In this document: positions 7,538 to 15,193 of the stretch, in pieces
Position numbering within the stretch: the first letter of the stretch is position 1
How the letters are laid out: each line of letters begins with the position of its first letter
Assembly (NCBI GenBank): GCA_015660885.1
Contig: JACTUB010000020.1
Location: 1-49,147, forward strand
Reading direction: 5' to 3'
Length of the DNA stretch: 49,147 bases
Origin: Methanoregulaceae archaeon
Lineage (GTDB): Archaea; Halobacteriota; Methanomicrobia; Methanomicrobiales; Methanospirillaceae
Program-made: the position numbers and the translations under genes
The notes under the pieces: generated by a model
Seen by the model: only the letters and a program-made list of their open reading frames with translations
Databases searched by the model: none
What the model was told of the DNA's origin: nothing

Positions 7538-8479
7538 ATGCACCAGAATGACCGGGGCGTCAAACAGGGCGACAGGCTCTTGAAAATGCAGGGGAAACTT
7601 GACCGGGGTCCGGTCGAGTTCAAATCCCATATTGCGCAGCAGGAAGGTGAGATCATGGCAATCGCAACCCGTGATGTCATATCTGTACCTCCTACACAGA
7701 GCATTATCGGAGCAGTAGAGATTATGACGAAATGCGGGTTCCGCCGTCTGCCTGTTACCGATGCAGGTACAAAGAAGCTTCGCGGAATCATCACCTCAGG
7801 TGATGTTATCAATTTTATGGGAGGGGGGGATAAGTATAAACTTGTTCAGGTCCGGCACGGTGGCAACCTGCTCGCTGCGGTCAACGAGAGCGTTCGTACA
7901 ATCATGACCCAGCAAACCACCACGCTTGCCCACGATTCACACATCAGTGATGCCGTAAAGACGATCGTGGAAAAGAAGATCGGCGGTCTTCCTATCGTTG
8001 ACAATGATGGCGTACTGAATGGCATCGTCACGGAAAGGGATGTGTTGCGGGTGCTGGGGTCAGAACGGAGTACGCTGAATGTTGAAGACGTTATGAGTTC
8101 CTCTCTTCGCGTGACTGCCCCTGACTGCCCGATTTCGACCGTTGCCCATGACATGACCCAGTACCGGTTCCGGCGTTTACCGGTGGTGAGCGATGATGTG
8201 CTGTATGGTATCGTGACCGCTACGGATATCATGCAGTATCTGGGGAGCAGAGAGGTCTTCTCCCGGCTTACGACTGGAGACGTTGCAGAAGTCATGGGGT
8301 TGCCTGTGCGAACACTGATCTCCGGGGAACTCTTCACGATATCCCCGATGCAGACTATCAACCAGGCAGCCCGGGAGATGCTTACCAGAAATGTAGGTGC
8401 CTTACCCGTGATCGAAGGCTCCCGGCTCATTGGGTTGGTCACCGAGTTCGATCTCGTCCGGGCATTTGCGAAGGGGTGA
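7538..8479 (+). CDS. four-CBS-domain protein with basic N-terminal extension
   Basis: The 313-residue product has a hydrophilic 40-residue extension (MHQNDRGVKQGDRLLKMQGK and on) that the neighbours lack. Four CBS repeats follow at about 41-97, 117-176, 181-236 and 244-312, seen from RGIITSGDVI, NGIVTERDVL, YGIVTATDIM and IGLVTEFDLV. The ATG at 7538 is preceded by CGGAGGCGA. An internal ATG at residue 40 would give a minimal four-CBS protein, but it lacks a better ribosome-binding site. It starts the second transcript of the cluster and is 7 nt from the next gene. All four repeats keep the aspartate after the last strand that often contacts ribose. No effector domain is visible. Confidence 0.88.
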   Translation: MHQNDRGVKQGDRLLKMQGKLDRGPVEFKSHIAQQEGEIMAIATRDVISVPPTQSIIGAVEIMTKCGFRRLPVTDAGTKKLRGIITSGDVINFMGGGDKYKLVQVRHGGNLLAAVNESVRTIMTQQTTTLAHDSHISDAVKTIVEKKIGGLPIVDNDGVLNGIVTERDVLRVLGSERSTLNVEDVMSSSLRVTAPDCPISTVAHDMTQYRFRRLPVVSDDVLYGIVTATDIMQYLGSREVFSRLTTGDVAEVMGLPVRTLISGELFTISPMQTINQAAREMLTRNVGALPVIEGSRLIGLVTEFDLVRAFAKG

Positions 8480-8486
8480 GACTGCA

Positions 8487-9326
8487 ATGTTTGCACGTGA
8501 TGTGATGACAACACCGGTCTTCATCGTCTCTCCCGGTGAAACAATCGCCTATGCAAGGAACCTGATGGTGAAACATAAAATCTCACGGGTTCTGGTAATG
8601 GATGACAGGAAGCTCACGGGAATTCTTACTAAAAAAGACATCGCATATCGTCTCCGCCAGGGGGAACCCGCGTGGCGGAGGCGCCCCATCGACCAGATCC
8701 CGGTAGGTGCGTTTGCAACAAGCAAGCCTCTCGTAGTAGCTCCTGATACAGGGATAAAGAAGATTGCAGGTATTTTTGCGGGGAGAAATATCAGCTGTGT
8801 TCCGGTCATTGACGCAGGAACTGTCGTTGGAATAGTTACAAAAACAGATCTGATGAAATCTGTTCTTGTCCGGAACCTTATCTGCCCGGTCAGCGATACG
8901 ATGGAGGATGTAGCGACGGTGAGCCGCTACCATTCGCTTGATCACGTAATAAATGTGATGAGCGAACGCAACGACAAAGTTGTTGTCCTGAACAATGATG
9001 GCAGCCTCGCAGGGATCATCACAGAGACGAACCTTGCGTTCTTTGATAATCAACAGAAAATCTCCGGAGTGATGGGAAAAGATCTGACAATAGGAAGACG
9101 TGAACAGGCAGACGGGACGATCGGTCAAAGATTGCTTACCGTCGCATCGGTGATTGCAGAGGATGTGATGACCAGCCCGGTTATTACGGTGCCGCCGGAT
9201 ACCCTGCTTCCCGATGCCCTTGAACTGATGAAAAAAAACCATGTCAACAGTCTTGTTGTCCTGGATAACGGCACATTATCTGGAATCATAAAACGGGATG
9301 ATATCATAAAGGAAGTGGCGAAATGA
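8487..9326 (+). CDS. four-CBS-domain protein
   Basis: The start at 8487 (MFARDVMTTPVF) is preferred because GGGGTGAG lies 6 nt before it; the frame runs farther upstream into the previous gene without a suitable site. The 279 residues hold four CBS repeats: about 1-55, 65-128, 136-190 and 215-277. Typical ends are LTGILTKKDIA, VVGIVTKTDLM, LAGIITETNLA and LSGIIKRDDII. The linker between repeats 3 and 4 is longer and charged (GRREQADG). The gene overlaps the next one by 4 nt (ATGA), so these form a translational unit. Nothing outside the CBS domains suggests an enzyme. Confidence 0.9.
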   Translation: MFARDVMTTPVFIVSPGETIAYARNLMVKHKISRVLVMDDRKLTGILTKKDIAYRLRQGEPAWRRRPIDQIPVGAFATSKPLVVAPDTGIKKIAGIFAGRNISCVPVIDAGTVVGIVTKTDLMKSVLVRNLICPVSDTMEDVATVSRYHSLDHVINVMSERNDKVVVLNNDGSLAGIITETNLAFFDNQQKISGVMGKDLTIGRREQADGTIGQRLLTVASVIAEDVMTSPVITVPPDTLLPDALELMKKNHVNSLVVLDNGTLSGIIKRDDIIKEVAK

Positions 9327-10099
9327 CAACCGAAGTTTTTATCAAAGACGTGATGGTAAAACCAACAACCATTGCCAAATCGGCTAAGATTACGGAAGCA
9401 CTTGATAAAATGCTTGCGGAGGGGATTGATCCTCTCATTGCAGTCAACAATAATTCTGTGGTCGGTACTGTATCCCGTCAGGCAATGGCAGAGAAGCTGG
9501 GTAGCAAGCAGAACTCCGGTCTTGCTCCTACTGCTATCCATGTGGCGAGCGTGGTTGAGGAAGATTTCACGAGTGTTTATCCTGATGAAAGCATCAATGT
9601 GCTCATCCCTCTGCTCCAGCGCTATAAACTGGTTGTTGTGTATGACAGCGATCATAAACTGATCGGTCAGGTAAGTGCCGGGGACCTTCTGAAAAAATAC
9701 AGGCCGGATAATGGGATTGAACCGGTCATTGAAAAGGTGATAACCATCGAAGCCGATGAGCGTGTAGTCCACCTGCGGCGTCGTATGCTCGATGATAACA
9801 TAACACGTTTCGTCGTATCCGATAACAACAAATACACAGGGATTGTGACAGAAACGGATGTCGCTATTGCCATGCGAAAATTCCGGGAGGCGATCAGGGA
9901 CCAACACCAGGACCACCGGATACGGAACCTGCTGGTCAAGGATATCATGACATCACCACTCATGTCAGTTGAACGGACAGCAGACGTTTCGGCGGTGATT
10001 GATCTGATGCTGAAAAAGAACATCAGTTCAGTTCCTGTCATGGATAACGGCAGACTGTTCGGTATCATTACGCGCCAGTCGCTTGTCAATGCGCTGTAA
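9323..10099 (+). CDS. four-CBS-domain protein, first repeats divergent
   Basis: The last gene of the cluster encodes 258 residues. Four CBS-like repeats occupy about 7-60, 70-127, 131-190 and 204-258. Repeats 3 and 4 are canonical (YTGIVTETDVA, LFGIITRQSLV); repeats 1 and 2 are divergent (VVGTVSRQAMA, LIGQVSAGDLL) and lack the usual aspartate or threonine, so they may be structural. An Arg/His/Gln-rich linker (REAIRDQHQDHRIRN) precedes repeat 4. It starts on the ATGA overlap with the preceding gene. A short pyrimidine-rich tract after the stop codon could end transcription. Confidence 0.88.
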   Translation: MTTEVFIKDVMVKPTTIAKSAKITEALDKMLAEGIDPLIAVNNNSVVGTVSRQAMAEKLGSKQNSGLAPTAIHVASVVEEDFTSVYPDESINVLIPLLQRYKLVVVYDSDHKLIGQVSAGDLLKKYRPDNGIEPVIEKVITIEADERVVHLRRRMLDDNITRFVVSDNNKYTGIVTETDVAIAMRKFREAIRDQHQDHRIRNLLVKDIMTSPLMSVERTADVSAVIDLMLKKNISSVPVMDNGRLFGIITRQSLVNAL

Positions 10100-10577
10100 A
10101 ATAATTCCTTTCCTCTCTTTTTCCTGATGATATTCCTCCTAAAATTACGCCGTCATTAATAGGATAATAACCCTATATGTCCATCAACGGGAATTTTAAC
10201 CAATCGGCTATTGATTTTTTTAACCAAAGGGTCCTATCGTTTTGTGGACCGTTCCGGAATCTACTGCCAGAAACAGATAACAATCCATGACACAATGACT
10301 CCTTCCTCTGTATTGCTTCCCGATTATTAGGTTCTCCCAAATACGATAGCTCTGCATTTCCCGACGGGCCGCTCCCGTAGCGATTCAAAGCTATCTCGCC
10401 TGATGTCTGCCCGTCCCACTCCACTGACAATTTGTCTGGCTATTGGTTCGGAGATATAGCAATTAGGGAGTTGTCACAGTAGCGGGGACGAAGTTCCCAA
10501 AGAAGTTCTACGAAACAACCTTAATGCGGGAAACACTACCATTTGAAATAATTGACAGATTTGTATGAACTTAAAGA
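10100..10577. other. intergenic stretch with a structured element, no gene
   Basis: No convincing protein gene is present. The minus-strand frame 10430-10173 is open but has low-complexity codon use and no ribosome-binding site. Nested inverted repeats at 10345-10395 suggest an RNA structure or a transposon end. Upstream of it (10110-10220) the sequence is T- and A-rich and may hold the end of the CBS transcript. Confidence 0.4.
10345..10395 (-). repeat. nested inverted repeats, possible RNA structure or transposon end
   Basis: GATAGCT (10345-10351) pairs perfectly with AGCTATC (10389-10395). Inside it ACGGG (10364-10368) pairs with CCCGT (10374-10378) around a five-base loop, and CGCT (10370-10373) can alternatively pair with AGCG (10379-10382). 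The minus strand is read here because its flanks (CAGACATCAGGCGAGATAGC) remind me of the RNA-coding right ends of IS200/IS605-type elements. No TnpB gene is nearby, so if this is such an end it is an orphan. This is inference from pattern only. Confidence 0.35.
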
Positions 10578-10925
10578 ATGAAGATACGATTTAATGAATT
10601 AGATGAATACTGGCAGAAAAAATGTAAAGAATTTTAAAACATGGAAATCGCACCCTCAGATGCCGCAAGATAGCGGGCTGGATATAGATCTCAATCAAGA
10701 CTAATTACATGGAATTTTTCTGGATCGCAAGATAATTTGGATCTTACGAGAAAAATAGATAGAATTTATCAAGATGCGGATATTGCACTAATAAAGGGTC
10801 AAGACAATTTCCGTGATAACGAAACACGCCGTTTCAGTGAGAAATATGGTTCAATAATTGGACCAGCATTATCTACGATAACTGCGTTAATATATGCGAT
10901 AATTGACGTGTTCCATTCTAAATAG
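10578..10925 (+). pseudogene. decayed small gene with two in-frame stops
   Basis: One frame runs from ATG 10578 to TAA 10923-10925 with internal stops at 10635-10637 (TAA) and 10671-10673 (TAG). The first part reads MKIRFNELDEYWQKKCKEF. The part after the second stop is 83 codons long, contains KIDRIYQDADIALIKGQDNF, and ends with a hydrophobic helix (STITALIYAIIDVF). Codon use is AT-rich, unlike the core genes, so acquisition followed by decay is likely. The family is not recognised. An intact shorter ORF from TTG 10737 (62 residues) is possible but has no ribosome-binding site. Confidence 0.35.
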
Positions 10926-11028
10926 AATTCTCACTTTCAGAAATTGGGGTTCTAAAAATTCGAAATGCTCTCTTAAAAGCATTTAAGGCCCCCAAACACT
11001 TATTACCAGACCACGTCCATATTATAAA

Positions 11029-11060
11029 GCACCATTCATGGAGCAGTGGTTATCCACTGC
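11029..11060 (+). promoter_or_regulatory. candidate TATA box and 7-bp hairpin upstream of tRNA-Ser
   Basis: ATATTATAAAG at 11029-11038 is a good box A candidate. Just downstream, GCAGTGG (11043-11049) and CCACTGC (11054-11060) form a perfect hairpin with the loop TTAT. If the start lies about 25 nt after the TATA box, the hairpin would fall at or before the transcript start, so it may act as a DNA site rather than RNA. It sits at the head of the tRNA and ribosomal protein run. Confidence 0.4.
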
Positions 11061-11090
11061 GAGTGTCTGTAAAAGATGCGAGATTACTCT

Positions 11091-11175
11091 GTTGAGGTAG
11101 CCAAGCCCGGTATGGCGCAGGTTTGCTAAACCTGTGTCCCTTTGGGACTCGAGGGTTCAAATCCCTCCCTCAGCG
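11091..11175 (+). tRNA. tRNA-Ser(GCU)
   Basis: The acceptor strands GTTGAGG and CCTCAGC pair with one G-T. The anticodon stem-loop CAGGT-TTGCTAA-ACCTG presents GCT, which reads AGC/AGU serine codons. A long variable arm (TGTCCCTTTGGGACT) marks a class II tRNA, and the T arm is GAGGGTTCAAATCCCTC. The discriminator is G at 11175 and no CCA is encoded. No intron is seen. It lies 34 nt before rps13, so the two may share a transcript. Confidence 0.93.
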
Positions 11176-11209
11176 CTCAAGAGAAAATCTCACACATCGA
11201 GGGGATTGG

Positions 11210-11671
11210 ATGGCTCAGGAAGAAGACATAAAATACTTTGTAAGGATTGGTACCACCGATTTGGATGGCACCAAATCCGTAAGGATTGCCCTGACCGGCA
11301 TCACGGGCGTTGGCAGACATACCTCTTCGGTAATCTCCCGTATGGCAAACGTCGACGAATATGCATTGCTTGGTCGCATTGATGAGGCATCGATCAACCG
11401 GCTCCGTACTGCTGTTGAACAATACTCAGCAAAGATCCCGCCATGGATGTCGAACCGGCCAAAAGATGTCTACACCGGTGAGGCAAAGCACCTGCTTGGT
11501 CCTGACGTAGCGCTCGCAAAAGACGAGGACGTCAACCTCATGAGGAAGATCCGCTGTTATCGGGGCATCCGGCATGAGACCGGGCAGAAAGTCCGCGGCC
11601 AGCGCACCAAGTCGACCGGAAGAACCGGAACTACTGTCGGTGTCAAAAGGAAGAAAGAAGGAGTTGCCTGA
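11210..11671 (+). CDS. rps13: 30S ribosomal protein S13
   Basis: The 153-residue protein is archaeal S13 (uS13), which sits in the head of the small subunit and contacts the P-site tRNA and L5. Family features include [20 protein letters not shown] at the start, the helix-hairpin-helix region with GRIDEA, and the basic C-terminus [20 protein letters not shown]. The ATG at 11210 follows GAGGGG by 5 nt; the frame is open farther upstream through the tRNA gene, but that is not coding. It opens the conserved S13-S4-S11-RpoD gene string, with S4 2 nt downstream. Confidence 0.97.
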   Translation: MAQEEDIKYFVRIGTTDLDGTKSVRIALTGITGVGRHTSSVISRMANVDEYALLGRIDEASINRLRTAVEQYSAKIPPWMSNRPKDVYTGEAKHLLGPDVALAKDEDVNLMRKIRCYRGIRHETGQKVRGQRTKSTGRTGTTVGVKRKKEGVA

Positions 11672-11673
11672 TT

Positions 11674-12225
11674 ATGGGATATCCCGGAAAGAATCATAAA
11701 TCTTACCAGACCCCCAAGCGGCCGTTCGAAAAGACGCGGATTGAATCGGAAACCCGTCTTGTGATCGAATACGGGCTGCGTAATAAGCGGGAAGTCTGGA
11801 AAGCACAGAGCTATTTACGTAAATACCGGAAAGGGGCCCGTGAACTTCTCGCTCTCATGTCAAGCACTATCGACAGGAATGTTTTTGAGGCAAAGAAGGC
11901 TGAGCTGATATCTCATATGCAGCGATCCGGGCTCCTTGGACCCAATGCAGATATCGAAGATATCCTGGCACTCAAGGTTCAGACACAGCTTGAACGCCGG
12001 TTGCAGAGCATCGTACACCGGAAAGGGCTGGCACGTTCACCAAAACAGGCTCGCCAGCTCATCACCCACGGACATATCGCTATCGGCGGCAGACGCATCA
12101 ATATCCCGAGTTACCGGGTGAACCGGAACGAGGAAACGCAGATCACTTATTACGGCAAGTCTCCGTTCTTAAGCGATTCCCACGCAGAGAAGTCGCGGAT
12201 TATCAAGCCAGCAGGGGTGAGATAA
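11674..12225 (+). CDS. rps4: 30S ribosomal protein S4
   Basis: The 183-residue product is archaeal S4 (uS4), a primary 16S rRNA binder that nucleates small-subunit assembly. The start [20 protein letters not shown] and the S4 RNA-binding fold near 105-165 ([20 protein letters not shown], then [10 protein letters not shown]) are diagnostic. It follows S13 by 2 nt and its stop is 1 nt before the GTG of S11, so translation is coupled. Length and content are normal for archaea; no zinc motif is present. Confidence 0.97.
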   Translation: MGYPGKNHKSYQTPKRPFEKTRIESETRLVIEYGLRNKREVWKAQSYLRKYRKGARELLALMSSTIDRNVFEAKKAELISHMQRSGLLGPNADIEDILALKVQTQLERRLQSIVHRKGLARSPKQARQLITHGHIAIGGRRINIPSYRVNRNEETQITYYGKSPFLSDSHAEKSRIIKPAGVR

Positions 12226-12226
12226 G

Positions 12227-12625
12227 GTGACGGCAAATGAGAAGGAAAAGTGGGGTGTTGCGCATATTTTTGCGTCGTTCAATAATACAATCATTACCAT
12301 CACCGATCTCTCCGGCGCTGAGACGGTAACGAAAAGCAGCGGTGGCATGGTTGTCAAGCAGGACCGAAATGAGGGATCGCCTTATGCAGCAATGCAGATG
12401 GCAGGAAATGTAGCCCAGAATGCCCGTGAGAAGGGAATTGTCGGGGTACATGTTAAGGTACGTGCACCCGGACAGGGTAAACAGCGCAGTCCCGGACCCG
12501 GAGCCCAGGCTGCAATCCGTGCCCTTGCCCGTGCCGGAATGCGTATCGGGCGTATTGAAGATGTTACGCCCATCCCCCACGACTCATGTCGCCCGAAAGG
12601 TGGCAGGCGAGGAAGGAGAGTGTGA
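12227..12625 (+). CDS. rps11: 30S ribosomal protein S11
   Basis: The 132 residues match archaeal S11 (uS11), part of the platform of the small subunit near the mRNA exit. Typical segments are [40 protein letters not shown] and the C-terminal [20 protein letters not shown]. The start is GTG at 12227, one base after the S4 stop. The stop TGA overlaps the ATG of rpoD by one base. The basic glycine-rich tail typical of the family is complete. Confidence 0.97.
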   Translation: MTANEKEKWGVAHIFASFNNTIITITDLSGAETVTKSSGGMVVKQDRNEGSPYAAMQMAGNVAQNAREKGIVGVHVKVRAPGQGKQRSPGPGAQAAIRALARAGMRIGRIEDVTPIPHDSCRPKGGRRGRRV

Positions 12626-13455
12626 TGGAGATCGAATTCAGCAGTATTGACGATTCCCTAGCACGATTCACTCTTGCGGGAGCGAGCCCGGCATTTGCCA
12701 ACACGTTCAGGCGGGCAATGATCGGTGAAGTGCCGACCCTTGCAATCGATGATGTACGTATCTACGATAACACAAGTGCGTTTTTCGATGAGATACTGGC
12801 ACACCGTCTCGGGCTCATTCCCTTGAAAACTGATCTTTCAGCCTATTCGACTCAGGAAAAATGTACATGCGGAGGAGCGGGATGCCCCGGCTGTATGGTT
12901 ACTTTCACCCTGAGTGTCGAAGGTCCAAAGACGGTTCTTTCCAGCGACCTCATTCCCCAGGATCCCCAAGCGACTCCGGTGTATGACAATATACCTATTG
13001 TGAAGCTCACGAAAGGTCAGAAACTTGTCATTGAAGCACGAGCCACCCTCAATACCGGAAGAGTGCATGCGAAATGGCAGCCGACACTCATTTGCGGATA
13101 CAAGAACAACCCTGTGGTTTCAATAAGTGAAGCCTGCGATGCATGCGGTATGTGCGTGGAGGAATGTCCCCGCAATATCCTTGCATTACGGGGCAAGAAA
13201 GTCGAAGTTGTTGAGGGGAAACTTCCCGATTGCTCCATGTGCAAGCTCTGCGAGCGTGCATGTCTGGCTAGTGGTATCGGGGAAGAACCGGCAATCACCG
13301 TATCGGCCGAAGCAGACCGGTATATTTTCACTGTCGAAAGCGACGGGTCATTGCCGGTAAAAGAGATTATGGACCGTGCACTGCGGTATATCAAGGATCA
13401 GTCAGACGAGCTGGAGAGACAGTTAGGCGAGATAGCAGGGGATGAAAAGAAATGA
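12625..13455 (+). CDS. rpoD: DNA-directed RNA polymerase subunit D, with two 4Fe-4S clusters
   Basis: The 276-residue subunit D (Rpo3) pairs with subunit L to form the assembly platform of archaeal RNA polymerase, the counterpart of bacterial alpha. The dimerisation domain is at both ends (FANTFRRAMIGEVPTLAIDD near 24-43, and a C-terminal helix). A cysteine-rich loop CTCGGAGCPGC is at 80-90. A ferredoxin-like insertion carries two complete cluster motifs: C171, C174, C177, C181 and C203, C206, C209, C213. Methanogen D subunits are known to hold such clusters, and here all eight ligands are present. The ATG shares a base with the S11 stop; the frame upstream lies within S11 and is not used. 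Confidence 0.97.
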   Translation: MEIEFSSIDDSLARFTLAGASPAFANTFRRAMIGEVPTLAIDDVRIYDNTSAFFDEILAHRLGLIPLKTDLSAYSTQEKCTCGGAGCPGCMVTFTLSVEGPKTVLSSDLIPQDPQATPVYDNIPIVKLTKGQKLVIEARATLNTGRVHAKWQPTLICGYKNNPVVSISEACDACGMCVEECPRNILALRGKKVEVVEGKLPDCSMCKLCERACLASGIGEEPAITVSAEADRYIFTVESDGSLPVKEIMDRALRYIKDQSDELERQLGEIAGDEKK

Positions 13456-13817
13456 CAAGAATTGTGGAAAAGACGAACCCCCGTCTTACCAACCTCATTT
13501 TGCTCCTGAAGAATAATTCACGGGAGAATGAGGCAAAGATCTGGCGCGAGATCGCAAGCAGGCTTGAGACTCCGAACAGGAATTATGCTGAGGTCAACCT
13601 GTCCAAAATCAACCGCTATGCCCAGAATGGTGAGACGATCATCGTTCCCGGAAAAGTACTGGGCAGCGGTGTGCTGGAGCAGTCCGTGAGAGTTGCGGCG
13701 CTGAACTTCTCGGCGTCAGCAACGAACAAGATCAGGGACGCGAAGGGACAATGCATGACGATCGAGCAACTCCTTCAGGATAACCCGAAGGGTAGCGGTA
13801 TCCGGATCCTGAGGTGA
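13452..13817 (+). CDS. rpl18e: 50S ribosomal protein L18e
   Basis: The 121 residues match L18e (eL18), the archaeal/eukaryotic protein of the L15 fold family in the large subunit. Diagnostic parts are [40 protein letters not shown] and PGKVLGSG. It overlaps rpoD by 4 nt (ATGA) and precedes L13 by 7 nt. Length is normal. Confidence 0.96.
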   Translation: MTRIVEKTNPRLTNLILLLKNNSRENEAKIWREIASRLETPNRNYAEVNLSKINRYAQNGETIIVPGKVLGSGVLEQSVRVAALNFSASATNKIRDAKGQCMTIEQLLQDNPKGSGIRILR

Positions 13818-13824
13818 ACAAAAC

Positions 13825-14253
13825 ATGGTTACAATAATCAATGGTGACGGAATGCTTCTCGGGCGCCTTGCAAGCCTTGTCGCACAGCGCGGGCTTGCCG
13901 GCGAAGAGATTGCCATCGTCAATGTCGAGAATGCAATCATCTCAGGCAGCCGTGCACGGGTGCTTGCCAACTACAGGCACAAAAGGGAACGCGGCGCCTC
14001 CGGCTCCCGCTGGGGACCGTTCGTCCCGCGCCGGCCGGATCACCTCATGAAGCGGACGATCCGCGGTATGCTCCCCTACAAGCGTCCCCGTGGTGTCGAC
14101 GCGATGAAGCGCATCAAGTGCTATGTCGGTGTTCCGGTAGAATTTGTCGGAAAAGAGATGGAAGTGCTTGAAGCGGCACATATGAACCGGCTGAATAACC
14201 CGGCATATGTAACGCTCGGTGCAGTGTGCAAGTTCCTCGGAGCAAAGTTCTAG
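13825..14253 (+). CDS. rpl13: 50S ribosomal protein L13
   Basis: The 142-residue protein is archaeal L13 (uL13), an early-assembly protein of the large subunit. The start [20 protein letters not shown], the central [20 protein letters not shown] and [19 protein letters not shown] are characteristic. It lies between L18e and S9, the usual archaeal order L18e-L13-S9. The stop codon TAG is followed within 10 nt by the S9 start. Confidence 0.97.
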   Translation: MVTIINGDGMLLGRLASLVAQRGLAGEEIAIVNVENAIISGSRARVLANYRHKRERGASGSRWGPFVPRRPDHLMKRTIRGMLPYKRPRGVDAMKRIKCYVGVPVEFVGKEMEVLEAAHMNRLNNPAYVTLGAVCKFLGAKF

Positions 14254-14262
14254 GTGGTCACC

Positions 14263-14664
14263 ATGGCAAAGATCATTAACACAAGCGGAAAACGCAAAAC
14301 GGCAATTGCACGGGCGACCTTAAAGGCTGGGAAAGGTATGATCCGGATCAACTCTGTACCTCTCGAAACGTATGGGAGTGACGTCACCCGGATGAAGATC
14401 TCGGAGCCACTCCTTTTGGTGCCCAATGCGATACACGGTATCGATGTTATTATTGATGTGGCCGGCGGCGGTGTAATGGGACAGGCGGAAGCAGTCCGTA
14501 CCGCTCTTGCGAGGGGTATTCTTCAGTGGCATAACGATCCCCAGATTAAGGATATCTATCTTACATATGACAGGACGCTCCTTGTTAACGACTCACGGCA
14601 GAAAGAAGCAAAAAAGCCTCATGGCCGGGGAGCTCGTAAGAAGTTCCAAAAGTCTTATCGTTAA
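14263..14664 (+). CDS. rps9: 30S ribosomal protein S9
   Basis: The 133-residue protein is S9 (uS9), whose C-terminal tail reaches the P-site tRNA. It begins MAKIINTSGKRKTAIARATL and ends in GRGARKKFQKSYR with the terminal arginine of the family. The ATG at 14263 is chosen over the GTG at 14254 because it matches the family N-terminus and has GGTGG upstream. It is followed by rpoN after 30 nt. Confidence 0.96.
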   Translation: MAKIINTSGKRKTAIARATLKAGKGMIRINSVPLETYGSDVTRMKISEPLLLVPNAIHGIDVIIDVAGGGVMGQAEAVRTALARGILQWHNDPQIKDIYLTYDRTLLVNDSRQKEAKKPHGRGARKKFQKSYR

Positions 14665-14694
14665 GATAAAAGATATGATGAGAGGTAAAAAATC

Positions 14695-14883
14695 TTGATA
14701 CCTGTGCGATGTTTCACCTGTGGGAAACCAATCTCAACAGCGTGGGAAGAGTTCAAGCAGAGGCGGGACAAAGGCGAGGATCCCAAAAAGATCCTCGACG
14801 ATCTCAATATTTCCCGGTACTGCTGCAGGCGCATGCTCCTGACTCATAAAGAGATTATTGATGAGCTCAACCCGTACAATTAG
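14695..14883 (+). CDS. rpoN: DNA-directed RNA polymerase subunit N
   Basis: This 62-residue zinc-binding subunit (Rpo10, homologue of Rpb10) stabilises the D-L assembly platform. The CFTCGK motif at 6-11 and YCCRRML at 43-49 form the atypical zinc site of the family. The start is TTG, with GAGAGGT upstream giving an appropriate distance. It lies between S9 and tRNA-Pro, with rpoK next, so three polymerase subunit genes (D, N, K) are in one run. Confidence 0.96.
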   Translation: MIPVRCFTCGKPISTAWEEFKQRRDKGEDPKKILDDLNISRYCCRRMLLTHKEIIDELNPYN

Positions 14884-14899
14884 ATCGACATAAGAACGA

Positions 14900-14974
14900 G
14901 GGGTCGTAGGGTAGCCTGGACCATCCTATTGCGTTCGGGACGCAGTGACCTGAGTTCGAATCTCAGCGACCCCA
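14900..14974 (+). tRNA. tRNA-Pro(CGG)
   Basis: The acceptor strands GGGGTCG and CGACCCC pair perfectly. The anticodon arm TTGCG-TTCGGGA-CGCAG presents CGG followed by G37, as expected for proline. The T arm is CTGAGTTCGAATCTCAG, the discriminator is A at 14974, and no CCA is encoded. It lies 16 nt after rpoN and 37 nt before rpoK, inside the ribosomal/polymerase gene string, so its maturation must cut the shared transcript. Confidence 0.94.
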
Positions 14975-15011
14975 TAGTAAAATTGACAAACCATCATTTT
15001 GAGGATGAAGA

Positions 15012-15185
15012 ATGCAGACGCAGACATACACCCGGTATGAACGGGCAAGAATTATTGGAGCAAGGGCTCTGCAGATATCAATGGGTGCTCCCTTACTTAT
15101 CGCTACGACACGGATCGATCCGCTGGAGATCGCCATTGAAGAATACAACAATAACACCATTCCCATTACGGTAAAAAGGAAGTAG
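15012..15185 (+). CDS. rpoK: DNA-directed RNA polymerase subunit K
   Basis: The 57-residue subunit K (Rpo6, homologue of Rpb6 and bacterial omega) reads [20 protein letters not shown], then [10 protein letters not shown], and ends in ITVKRK. The [15 protein letters not shown] and GAP motifs are the hallmark of the family. A GAGG at 15001-15004 is the likely ribosome-binding site. It is short and easily missed, but its place between tRNA-Pro and enolase is the usual archaeal position. Confidence 0.96.
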   Translation: MQTQTYTRYERARIIGARALQISMGAPLLIATTRIDPLEIAIEEYNNNTIPITVKRK

Positions 15186-15193
15186 AGGACTGT

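Noticed and set aside
10173..10430. 85-residue minus-strand ORF as a protein
   Set aside because: It lies over nested inverted repeats, lacks a ribosome-binding site and looks like a structured RNA or transposon end rather than a protein.
10671..10673. In-frame TAG read as pyrrolysine
   Set aside because: A second stop, TAA, lies 36 nt before it and nothing else points to pyrrolysine; decay is simpler.
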